Of a DNA stretch of 19,033 nt, positions 6,933 through 12,953 are shown in pieces. The notes below the pieces were generated by a model that did no database searches, had not been told where the DNA came from, and saw only the letters and a list, made by a program, of their open reading frames with translations. The stretch is from assembly GCA_902476645.1 (NCBI GenBank), contig CABSEG010000056.1, positions 1 to 19,033 on the forward strand, read 5' to 3'. The translations under genes and the position numbers were made by a program. The DNA comes from an uncultured Lachnospiraceae bacterium. Its GTDB lineage: Bacteria > Bacillota > Clostridia > Lachnospirales > Lachnospiraceae. Numbering within the stretch: position 1 is the first letter of the stretch; each line of letters opens with the position of its first letter.

Positions 6933-8402
6933 TTAAATAATAATACAGATCAAACCTCCGTTAGACTCATTGACAATCCGTTTCATCGTATCCTGAAGCT
7001 TCATCTGACTTTCCTCTCCGATAACGGCCAACTTCGTGCGAATACCGTCTTCCACCAGCTGTTCAATGGATTTGCCGAAAATATTAGTCTGCCATATTCC
7101 ATCTTCCCCCTTGCTGTTTTCTTTGATATAGGTCATCAAATCCTGTGCCTGCTGCTCACTTCCCACAATAGGTGCAATCTCCGTTTCAATCTCTGCTTTG
7201 ATTAAATGAATGGAAGGACTGGTAGCCTTGATTTTGACCCCATATTTACTTCCCTGTTTAATCACAGTGGGATCATCCAGCACAATCTCTTCCTGTTCGG
7301 GAGTAATCACCCCGTATCCTGTCCCCCGCACTGCTTCCAAAGCTGTCTGTACCTTCTCATACTCTTGCTTCTTTTCTGACAGTTCCCGAATCATGGAAAT
7401 CAATTGATACTCTCCCTGGATGGGAACCCCTGCCATCTCACTGAGCATTTCATAATAGTATGTATCATCGATTTCTACTTGAATTTTTGCTGCGCCTCTG
7501 GCAAGCTCCATAGACTCCAGTTTTATTTTCTTTACAAACGGATTCTCGAACTGTATGCTTTGGGCATCTACATCCCGGATTCTGGTCAGCCTCTGCATCA
7601 ACTCCCGGATATTTTCAATCAGAGAGGCCTTTACTTTATGATCTACAGGAAGTGTCTCCACCCATTTTGGAATATAAAACTCCAGCCTTGCTACAGGGAA
7701 CTCATAGAGAATCTTTTCCATAATCCTGTGAATATCCTCTTTTCTCAGCTGCTCGCAGTTAATGGGAAGTGCGCTGACACTGTAAGCAGACTCCAGATAT
7801 TCCACCGTCCTTTTCGCCTCATCTCCAAAAGGCTTCTGTGTGTTCACCAGCACCAGGTAGGGCTTCCCTGATTTTTCCATCTCTGTAATAGCCTTTTTTT
7901 CGGCCTCCAGGAAACGCTCTCTGGGCAATTCACCGAAGCTTCCGTCACAGGTGATCACAAGGCCAATGGTGGAGTGATCCCGGATTACCTTCTGCGTCCC
8001 GATTTCAGCGGCCTCGGCAAAGGGAATTTCTTTTGGAGACCAGGGCGTCTTTACAAGGCGGGTCTGATCATGATCGTCCACTCCCGTGGCTCCTTCCACT
8101 ACAAAGCCCACACAGTCCACCAGGCGAACTTTTACTTCGATCTCATTGGATAGAATCACCCGGGCCGCATCTTTAGGGACAAACTTAGGCTCCACCGTGG
8201 TAATAATTTTTCCCTTTCCGCTGGTGGGCAGTTCATCTGTTGCAATATTTTTTTCGTTGTCCGCCAGATTTGGAAGCACCATTTCCTCCATAAACCGCCG
8301 GATAAATGTTGACTTTCCCGTCCTTACCGGTCCCACCACACCCAGAAAAATTTCCCCTTTTGTGCGTGCTTGTATATCTTTGTACAAATTAAATTCCTGC
8401 AT
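6933..8402 (-). CDS. spoIVA: Stage IV sporulation protein A, coat morphogenetic ATPase
   Basis: SpoIVA polymerises on the forespore surface using ATP and forms the basement layer of the spore coat. The 489 residues match the family length. The N-terminus MQEFNLYKDIQARTKGEIFL leads into the Walker A motif GPVRTGKST. The segments VRLVDCVGFVVEGATG and LVITCDGSFGELPRE (Walker B/switch region) follow, then the middle and C-terminal domains, ending GGLICIII, the family's conserved tail. I start at the ATG at 8402 because GAGGGGGG precedes it and the protein then begins exactly like other SpoIVA. The open frame extends 37 codons further upstream, but without matching sequence. A sigma-E-like promoter precedes it. 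Confidence 0.96.
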   Translation of the reverse strand: MQEFNLYKDIQARTKGEIFLGVVGPVRTGKSTFIRRFMEEMVLPNLADNEKNIATDELPTSGKGKIITTVEPKFVPKDAARVILSNEIEVKVRLVDCVGFVVEGATGVDDHDQTRLVKTPWSPKEIPFAEAAEIGTQKVIRDHSTIGLVITCDGSFGELPRERFLEAEKKAITEMEKSGKPYLVLVNTQKPFGDEAKRTVEYLESAYSVSALPINCEQLRKEDIHRIMEKILYEFPVARLEFYIPKWVETLPVDHKVKASLIENIRELMQRLTRIRDVDAQSIQFENPFVKKIKLESMELARGAAKIQVEIDDTYYYEMLSEMAGVPIQGEYQLISMIRELSEKKQEYEKVQTALEAVRGTGYGVITPEQEEIVLDDPTVIKQGSKYGVKIKATSPSIHLIKAEIETEIAPIVGSEQQAQDLMTYIKENSKGEDGIWQTNIFGKSIEQLVEDGIRTKLAVIGEESQMKLQDTMKRIVNESNGGLICIII

Positions 8403-8428
8403 AAAATCCCCCCTCGTTGTACTAATAC

Positions 8429-8457
8429 AAGGTATGCGGGGCCATAGGGATTTATAC
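8429..8457 (-). promoter_or_regulatory. Sigma-E-like sporulation promoter of spoIVA
   Basis: On the minus strand GTATAA (8452-8457) is followed after 15 bases by CATACCTT (8429-8436), close to the mother-cell sigma-E pattern (ATA-containing -35 and CATACAAT-like -10). It sits about 30 bases before the spoIVA ATG. spoIVA is known to be sigma-E dependent in Bacillus; the assignment here is by similarity. Confidence 0.5.
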
Positions 8458-8490
8458 ACTTCTTTTTTACAAAACGTTGCAATTCTATAT

Positions 8491-8562
8491 AAAACAAAAT
8501 CACAGCCCTGCATGTGCCATTTTTAGCGCCAAATGACAGACACAGAACTGTGATTTTATTTT
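8491..8562. repeat. Long imperfect hairpin, terminator-like on both strands
   Basis: AAAATCACAG (8496-8505) and CTGTGATTTT (8548-8557) are perfect inverted arms. Inside them a second complementary pair, TGCCATTT and AAATGACA, extends the fold, and G-U pairs bridge the middle on the minus strand to give a stem near 27 bp. The minus strand continues TTTTGTTTTAT and the plus strand TTTTATTTT, so the element could terminate in both directions. It separates the riboswitch unit from spoIVA. Confidence 0.6.
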
Positions 8563-8594
8563 CCGGATGGGATGCGGAATTTCCCATCCGGGAA
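8562..8594. repeat. Second inverted repeat upstream of spoIVA
   Basis: CCGGATGGGA and TCCCATCCGG pair perfectly around a 9-base loop, and flanking T/A and G-U pairs extend the stem to about 13 bp on the plus strand. There is no T-run after it on either strand. It abuts AAGGAGGT (8593-8600). Confidence 0.55.
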
Positions 8595-8664
8595 GGAGGT
8601 ATGTTGTGAATTAAAATGCGTTGAGATGTATTCAAAAGTCATATACTGATAAAAATTCAAGTAT

Positions 8665-8694
8665 AAAAAATATGCCCGCTTACCCTTAGCAGAC
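8665..8694 (-). terminator. Intrinsic terminator of the cobalamin riboswitch
   Basis: On the minus strand GTCTGCT (8688-8694) pairs with AGCGGGC (8674-8680) around a 7-base loop (7 bp, two G-U), followed by ATATTTTTTAT. It starts about 70 bases past the aptamer, as expected for a transcriptional expression platform. Upstream CAGACG (8721-8726) can pair with the GTCTG arm as a possible antiterminator. Confidence 0.72.
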
Positions 8695-8765
8695 ATCAAT
8701 GCAGGCGACAGTTTCTCTGCCGTCTGGTCTGGATGTTTTACTTTACACGGAAGCTCATCTCAATA

Positions 8766-8933
8766 TGTCAAGCAGGTTTCCTGACTTACCTATCATCACA
8801 CCGTCCCTCCTTCTCGCATTTTTACGGGTATGCAATGGTTTTTTGAGACGGCACTCCTTGAATACAGTGACCGGATCGCTTAGGACTCTCACCTAATTCC
8901 CTCTTCCGAAGCAAACTGCCCCGGCACTTGACA
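8766..8933 (-). ncRNA. Cobalamin (AdoCbl-type) riboswitch aptamer
   Basis: Read on the minus strand, TGTCAAG (8927-8933) and CTTGACA (8766-8772) close the P1 stem perfectly. Between them are the class landmarks in order: AGTGCCG, GAGGGAA, TAGGTGAGAGTCCTA, the B12 box region CCGGTCACTG, and near the 3' end AAGTCAGGAAACCTGCTTG. This matches the cobalamin riboswitch consensus and orientation. The aptamer is about 168 nt and has its own promoter (8957-8984) and terminator (8665-8694). No cobalamin or other metabolic gene lies downstream; the next gene is spoIVA, with its own promoter. Confidence 0.93.
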
Positions 8934-8956
8934 CAGCGTATTTATTTCACGAATTC

Positions 8957-8984
8957 ATTATATCATTCCGCCCAAAAAAGTCAA
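8957..8984 (-). promoter_or_regulatory. Sigma-A promoter of the riboswitch RNA
   Basis: TTGACT (8979-8984) and TATAAT (8957-8962) on the minus strand are 16 bases apart. The start site would be near 8950, 17 bases before P1. The -35 box lies immediately past the stop of the upstream gene, so the RNA is a unit of its own. Confidence 0.78.
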
Positions 8985-8986
8985 TG

Positions 8987-9439
8987 CTAAAATATTCTCA
9001 CCTGAATTCGAACCTGCTGACTGGCCTTTGCCGCATTCGGAGGACTTTCTCCTTCCCACTTTCCCAAAGCAAATTGAAACTTTCCAGCCTTCCACTCTTC
9101 CTTCTTAGCCCTTAGACAGCAGCGAAACACATACTCCTGTTTTTTCCATCGAATACGAAACTCCAGCATTGTGGTCCCGCTTTTGCATAGATCAAACCGG
9201 ATAACCGGTTCCCCCCTCCTGCGCACTCCCACACATGCGGCAGTGACTACTTGAGCATTGCTGGATGTCACTCTTGTAATCGTTCCGCCCTCGGGAAATC
9301 CATTTATACGAATCGTGTATTCCTTTTGTTGAAGAAAGTCCCCCCATTGCTCATCCCCCCACTGCCTCTTCAGTGTCATGACTGCCACAAACATCAATAT
9401 GGCAGTCATCATCATCCAACTCCATCTTGCGCTCCACAT
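8987..9439 (-). CDS. Membrane-anchored protein of unknown function
   Basis: I do not recognise this 150-residue protein. It starts MWSARWSWMMMTAILMFVAV, a single N-terminal transmembrane segment or uncleaved signal, followed by a linker and a predicted beta-rich region (TITRVTSSNAQVVTAACVGV, then GTTMLEFRIRWKKQEYVFRC) that resembles a small Ig-like extracytoplasmic domain. The C-terminus is hydrophilic. The ATG at 9439 is preferred because AAAGG lies about 7 bases upstream; an ATG two codons earlier (9445) is too close to that site. A fully consensus promoter lies at 9543-9571. It is transcribed away from the adjacent HTH gene. Confidence 0.72.
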   Translation of the reverse strand: MWSARWSWMMMTAILMFVAVMTLKRQWGDEQWGDFLQQKEYTIRINGFPEGGTITRVTSSNAQVVTAACVGVRRRGEPVIRFDLCKSGTTMLEFRIRWKKQEYVFRCCLRAKKEEWKAGKFQFALGKWEGESPPNAAKASQQVRIQVRIF

Positions 9440-9537
9440 ACTCATGCCTTTCTCATGTCGTCTGTCCCAGCCTTTTTAAGCTCAAGCTGCTCTTCTCTTT
9501 CGTAATTGCTTTGGAACCATCTCTTTAGTCATCTTTA

Positions 9538-9582
9538 AGGTAATTATAATTCTTTTCTATGCTACTGTCAATAATATTACCT
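9538..9582. promoter_or_regulatory. Inverted half-sites AGGTAAT / ATTACCT around the divergent promoter
   Basis: AGGTAAT (9538-9544) and ATTACCT (9576-9582) are exact inverted copies flanking the consensus minus-strand promoter and lying just upstream of the HTH gene. This could be an operator for that regulator, but 7-base arms 31 bases apart can arise by chance. Confidence 0.3.
9543..9571 (-). promoter_or_regulatory. Consensus sigma-A promoter of the membrane-anchored protein gene
   Basis: TTGACA (9566-9571) and TATAAT (9543-9548) on the minus strand match consensus at every position with a 17-base spacer. The leader to the ATG at 9439 is about 97 nt. Confidence 0.85.
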
Positions 9583-9608
9583 ATCTTTTGAGTAAGGAGT
9601 GATTTTGT

Positions 9609-9860
9609 ATGAAGATATACGACTATAACGGAAAGGCGAATATCATAGGGCCCCGTCTAAAATCCGCCAGAAAAAACATGCACTATTCTCAAGATACTCT
9701 CGCAATCAAAATGCAATTGGAAAATATAGAAATCTCCCAGAAGGTGATTAGCCGAATCGAAAAGCAGGAACGCTTCGTCACAGACTATGAGCTTCTGACC
9801 TTTTCTAAAATTCTCAATGTTTCGCTCTATTGGCTTTTAGGTCAAAATGACGAAAATTAA
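9609..9860 (+). CDS. XRE-family helix-turn-helix regulator
   Basis: The 83-residue protein is almost entirely one helix-turn-helix domain. Residues 13-75 contain IGPRLKSARKNMHYSQDTLA, then ISQKVISRIEKQERFVTDYE and LLTFSKILNVSLYWLLGQ, the five-helix layout of Cro/C1-type regulators, with SQKVISRIE as recognition helix. There is no effector domain. A good AAGGAG site precedes the ATG. It is the first gene of the plus-strand island, divergent from the membrane-anchored protein gene and about 105 bases ahead of the 532-residue protein. It probably controls its own island and perhaps the divergent gene (inference). Confidence 0.88.
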   Translation: MKIYDYNGKANIIGPRLKSARKNMHYSQDTLAIKMQLENIEISQKVISRIEKQERFVTDYELLTFSKILNVSLYWLLGQNDEN

Positions 9861-9965
9861 AACGTGATTGCGATTTTCCATTTTATTTTTTTGTTGTATA
9901 GTTGTATAATAAAATTAGTAAAATTTACCTTTTACACTCTATACAATGGAAGGAATGGGAACTCC

Positions 9966-11564
9966 ATGGATAAACCGACTCTTTTTTTGTCCGGAGATTA
10001 CGAGGCCCAAAAATTGTGCCCAAAAGGTACCGATATACAGCCTTTCATAAGAAAACATTTTATATACAGCATACTGCTTTCTTCCAGGGTAAACATGCCT
10101 GTTGGCTGCTATTATCAATCCAGATACACGCAAACTTTGCTATATCAATATGAAAAATTATTTTTACCCTATAAAGAATTTCCGCCTTCAGCCGAGCTTT
10201 CCATTGGGGATGACAGAAATTCTTTTTCTGAGGATGCAAAAATAAAGAGAACCTGGTTTCCTTCAGAATATGGTTATCAGGACGATGTGGAAATCCATGA
10301 GCTGACGCGTCGCATTGATTCCATCCAGCCCGCAATCCGCAGTGGAAAGATGCGGGTAAAACTCACGGCAAATATTGCTGCGGACATCAACACCCACAGC
10401 GAGATAAAAAATAGGCTTACGGAAAAATTAGAATCTACAGACAAGGTGGAAGCTCTTTTCGCACCTCTTCGGAAGGTAATTGAAGTACAGGAGTTTGCTA
10501 TTTTGCCCACGTATATCCTGATTGAGATGGATCGTCACGGGATGTCATCGAAATCCACTCAAAAACGCTGGCTTGATTTTATTCTTTTTAAAAATTATGC
10601 GCAAAGCTGTAACGAGGCCTATCAAAGTTATTGTAACAACCCGTTAAGTATTTTTTACGACCATGATTTCAGACATATATATCCATTTGACCTGGATTAC
10701 CGAGACACAAATTTGTTTGAACGATTTTTAAGCCTCTTTTCTTTTCCTAAATTGGATAAGCCTGAACGCCTGAGTATCACGGAAATTTTACAGATAAAAC
10801 ATTCGGATACCTTTCGAATGTATCTTCAAAGTTACAAGGCCTTTGTGCATACCTTAAAAAGTGAACTGCAAACAAATCTTTTGGGAAACGACTCTTCTTA
10901 TGAAGCCTTGCAGGATCAGATGAGAGAGCAGCAAATCCGGGAACAAAACATCTTTAAGCGCCAATTCATCACAAATGTTGAGGAAGCCATTATACTCTAC
11001 AAAATTTTAAGAACTCCTTTTTTCAGAAGGCAACGTTTTCAAACATGGCTGTATCGGCGGGACGGAGAACTTCCTACTGTCCAATTGCTCTCCTGCATCA
11101 AAGACAGCGCGCACGGCATTCTGAAGTCCTATATGAGAGAACTTTTTGAACAATCGAAATACATCTACAAAACAGAAAGGAGGCACAACATGCAAAAAAA
11201 TATATCCATAAACCTTGGCGGCGTTACCGTACAAACGATTCAATCTGAGTCTTCCGGCCTGAAAGACGGCTGTCGGAGATCCGGTATCTTACCGGAGGAT
11301 TTTCTGAACGTGGATCAGGAGGCCTTTCGCACGTTCATAGAACTGCTTAACAAAGAACAAGACGCAGATATACTCGTGGCAAAAAAGGCGCTTCTGGATG
11401 TGATGAATGCCCAGTACGCGGCCTCCCCGGAGGAATTTGAAGAGTACCTGAACTCCTGGAGAAAAAAGAAAAACGGAATGTCTAAAAATCTCAAAGACAT
11501 CCTTCAGGTTTCTTCCCAGGCAGCCGGAATCGCGTCTTTTATATTTAAATTATTAGGGATTTAA
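9966..11564 (+). CDS. Large protein of unknown family with an embedded C-terminal start
   Basis: I do not recognise this 532-residue protein. It has no signal peptide. The N-terminus runs MDKPTLFLSGDYEAQKLCP, followed by RKHFIYSILLSSRVNMPVGC near residue 30. The middle is mixed helical and charged; LQDQMREQQIREQNIFKRQF looks like a short coiled coil. Residues 409-532 can be translated separately from an internal ATG. The last 20 residues are hydrophobic (GIASFIFKLLGI). I start at the ATG at 9966 (GGAAGG and GGG upstream); an open frame begins at a GTG 34 codons earlier, but that stretch is AT-rich and Phe/Leu-rich without a ribosome binding site. The stop is one base before the radical SAM ATG, so the two are probably co-translated. 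Codon use and base composition look more AT-rich than the flanking cob and acs genes. Confidence 0.75.
   Translation: MDKPTLFLSGDYEAQKLCPKGTDIQPFIRKHFIYSILLSSRVNMPVGCYYQSRYTQTLLYQYEKLFLPYKEFPPSAELSIGDDRNSFSEDAKIKRTWFPSEYGYQDDVEIHELTRRIDSIQPAIRSGKMRVKLTANIAADINTHSEIKNRLTEKLESTDKVEALFAPLRKVIEVQEFAILPTYILIEMDRHGMSSKSTQKRWLDFILFKNYAQSCNEAYQSYCNNPLSIFYDHDFRHIYPFDLDYRDTNLFERFLSLFSFPKLDKPERLSITEILQIKHSDTFRMYLQSYKAFVHTLKSELQTNLLGNDSSYEALQDQMREQQIREQNIFKRQFITNVEEAIILYKILRTPFFRRQRFQTWLYRRDGELPTVQLLSCIKDSAHGILKSYMRELFEQSKYIYKTERRHNMQKNISINLGGVTVQTIQSESSGLKDGCRRSGILPEDFLNVDQEAFRTFIELLNKEQDADILVAKKALLDVMNAQYAASPEEFEEYLNSWRKKKNGMSKNLKDILQVSSQAAGIASFIFKLLGI
11190..11564 (+). CDS. Possible separate 124-residue product from an internal in-frame start
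   Basis: Inside the large gene, AAAGGAGG (11176-11183) is followed after 6 bases by an in-frame ATG at 11190. This is a stronger ribosome binding site than the one of the full-length gene. The product would start MQKNISINLGGVTVQTIQ and end GIASFIFKLLGI. The downstream radical SAM ATG follows its stop by one base. It may be an independent gene fused in frame to the upstream one, or a second isoform of the same gene. No family is recognised. Confidence 0.5.
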   Translation: MQKNISINLGGVTVQTIQSESSGLKDGCRRSGILPEDFLNVDQEAFRTFIELLNKEQDADILVAKKALLDVMNAQYAASPEEFEEYLNSWRKKKNGMSKNLKDILQVSSQAAGIASFIFKLLGI

Positions 11565-11565
11565 T

Positions 11566-12465
11566 ATGATCAGATATATTATCAATGATAAATTTCGCAT
11601 TAAGGTAACGGATCACTGCAACTTTAACTGCCCCTTCTGTCATGCGGAAGGAGGAAAATATATGAGGGATCTACAAATAGATGAGGCGTTTTTAAACGTG
11701 ATTTCCCTCCTAAGCCCTCTTTATCACAGAGTACATATTACAGGCGGGGAACCATTTTTATACCCTCATTTAGACGAGCTTATAAACAGACTCACAAAAA
11801 ACCGTTTTCAGGTTGCATTAACTACAAACGGATTTTTTCCTTTGCAGGAGAATCTGTCCGCCATTCAAAAATTAGATTACATGAATATTTCTTTTCACTC
11901 TCTTCGGACAGAATATCTTTCCAATCTCATTGGAAACTCTAAAGATCCCGGTTATGTACTGTCTGTGATTATGGAGAACATGAAAAAACTCTCCGGAATC
12001 CTGCCTGTCCGGATCAATACCGTGGTATCCCACCCTGATACAAACCAGGGAATAGAAGAAGTTTTGAAATTTGCCGGAATGCTTGGTTTTGAATTAAAAT
12101 TGGTTCCTGAGTGGAAGGTACGTCATGAGGCAATGAGGCAGATTTCGCGCCTGCTGGAGGAAAATGATTTTCGTCTTTTCGAAAAAATCTACCTGCTCCC
12201 AGGTTCCAATGTGAGGGAGCGCTATAAAAATCCTGCTGGACAGATCGTGGAAGTCAAAAACATTATACTTTACCAGCCGGACTTTCTATGTAAATCCTGT
12301 CATCAAAGGACAAATTGCCAGGAAGGGTTTTCCTTCCTGAGAGTTGGCGGATCACCGTTGTATCTTCAACCATGCATTTTTGGAAAGAAATATGGTATTC
12401 AGGATTTTGAAAAGAAGATACTTCCGGATATACAGGCTATGTTCAGAGAGGTTTATGAGAAATGA
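11566..12465 (+). CDS. Radical SAM protein, MoaA-like, with extra C-terminal cysteines
   Basis: The 299-residue protein has the radical SAM motif CNFNCPFC (Cys18, Cys22, Cys25) and ITGGEPFLYP (GGEP at 60-63), which bind the [4Fe-4S] cluster and S-adenosylmethionine. The C-terminus carries Cys242, Cys245, Cys251 and Cys270, ending QPCIF. MoaA also has a C-terminal cysteine set (CxxC...C) for a second cluster, so an auxiliary cluster is likely. The remaining MoaA features (GTP site, terminal GG) are not evident, and no molybdopterin genes are nearby. It is tightly packed between the large unknown gene (1-base gap) and the beta-helix gene (ATGA overlap), so it probably acts on one of them or makes a product used by the set. 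Substrate unknown. Confidence 0.9.
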   Translation: MIRYIINDKFRIKVTDHCNFNCPFCHAEGGKYMRDLQIDEAFLNVISLLSPLYHRVHITGGEPFLYPHLDELINRLTKNRFQVALTTNGFFPLQENLSAIQKLDYMNISFHSLRTEYLSNLIGNSKDPGYVLSVIMENMKKLSGILPVRINTVVSHPDTNQGIEEVLKFAGMLGFELKLVPEWKVRHEAMRQISRLLEENDFRLFEKIYLLPGSNVRERYKNPAGQIVEVKNIILYQPDFLCKSCHQRTNCQEGFSFLRVGGSPLYLQPCIFGKKYGIQDFEKKILPDIQAMFREVYEK

Positions 12466-12929
12466 AATTAATAGTTGGGGGAACAGGACGCAAAAGCAAC
12501 TGGGAAGCAAATCACCTGAAGATCGGACACGGCAAGACGCGGGGCGGAGGCATCTTTTTGACACACAAAAGCGACCTTGAAATAAGCAACGCACTGTTCT
12601 GCGCAAACCATGTCCAGATGGACGGCGGAGGCATTTACTTATGGGATTGCCATCGCATCGTGATTCAAGACTGCTTCTTTTTTCTGAATATCGCAAAATG
12701 GGGCGGAGCCATATACTTAGAAAAATGTACGAACGTTACAATCAATCATAACCGTTTTATTATGAATGATGCCCGGCGTGACGGAGGGGCAATCTCCCTG
12801 AGCAACTGCGAAAACGTCACTCTTGGACAAAATCTCTTTTTTTTAAATCTCGCTCTTCGTTCCGGCAGTAAAATAGATCTTCACAATTGTAGGCAAATCT
12901 GTATAGAAGGCACGAAAAGACCGGATTAA
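12462..12929 (+). CDS. Small cytosolic right-handed beta-helix repeat protein
   Basis: The 155-residue protein has no signal peptide and consists mostly of about five rungs of 26-27 residues. The core is GGxIxLxxCxxVxIxxxxFxxNxA, seen as GGGIYLWDCHRIVIQDCFFF, GGAIYLEKCTNVTINHNRF and GGAISLSNCENVTLGQNLFF. The GGAI and FxxN elements recall chlamydial polymorphic membrane protein repeats and general parallel beta-helix proteins. In four consecutive rungs the residue three after the Ile-x-Leu core is Cys (WDC, EKC, SNC, HNC). Its ATG overlaps the radical SAM stop as ATGA, so the two are translated together. It could be a structural scaffold or a substrate of the radical SAM enzyme; neither is shown. 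Confidence 0.82.
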   Translation: MKLIVGGTGRKSNWEANHLKIGHGKTRGGGIFLTHKSDLEISNALFCANHVQMDGGGIYLWDCHRIVIQDCFFFLNIAKWGGAIYLEKCTNVTINHNRFIMNDARRDGGAISLSNCENVTLGQNLFFLNLALRSGSKIDLHNCRQICIEGTKRPD

Positions 12930-12945
12930 CGGTCTTTTCGTGCCT
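12908..12945. terminator. 16-bp hairpin between convergent genes
   Basis: AGGCACGAAAAGACCG (12908-12923) and CGGTCTTTTCGTGCCT (12930-12945) pair perfectly. The 6-base loop contains the TAA stop of the beta-helix gene. It ends nine bases before the folD stop from the other side. The tails after the stem are not T-rich, but the internal A4/T4 steps and position suggest a shared bidirectional terminator. Confidence 0.7.
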
Positions 12946-12953
12946 GAATAACC

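Noticed and set aside
8324..8635. 103-residue minus-strand frame downstream of the riboswitch as a possible riboswitch target gene
   Set aside because: It runs through two hairpins and then overlaps the start of spoIVA out of frame, has no ribosome binding site, and its composition is not protein-like.
9442..9532. Small minus-strand frame in the leader of the membrane-anchored protein gene, ending in a TGA that overlaps an ATG, joinable to an ATG at 9530-9532 by a one-base shift
   Set aside because: The open frame has no start codon of its own, and the ATG that would start it lies only about 4 bases from the predicted transcription start with no ribosome binding site. Probably chance, or a remnant.
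9864..9965. N-terminal extension of the large unknown protein from a GTG at 9864
   Set aside because: No ribosome binding site, AT-rich sequence coding a Phe/Leu/Tyr-rich stretch; the ATG at 9966 has upstream purine-rich sites.
11566..12465. Radical SAM gene as true moaA (molybdopterin synthesis) or a prokaryotic viperin
   Set aside because: The motif spacing and C-terminal cysteines are only MoaA-like; no other molybdopterin genes are near, the terminal GG is missing, and viperin-specific segments are not evident.
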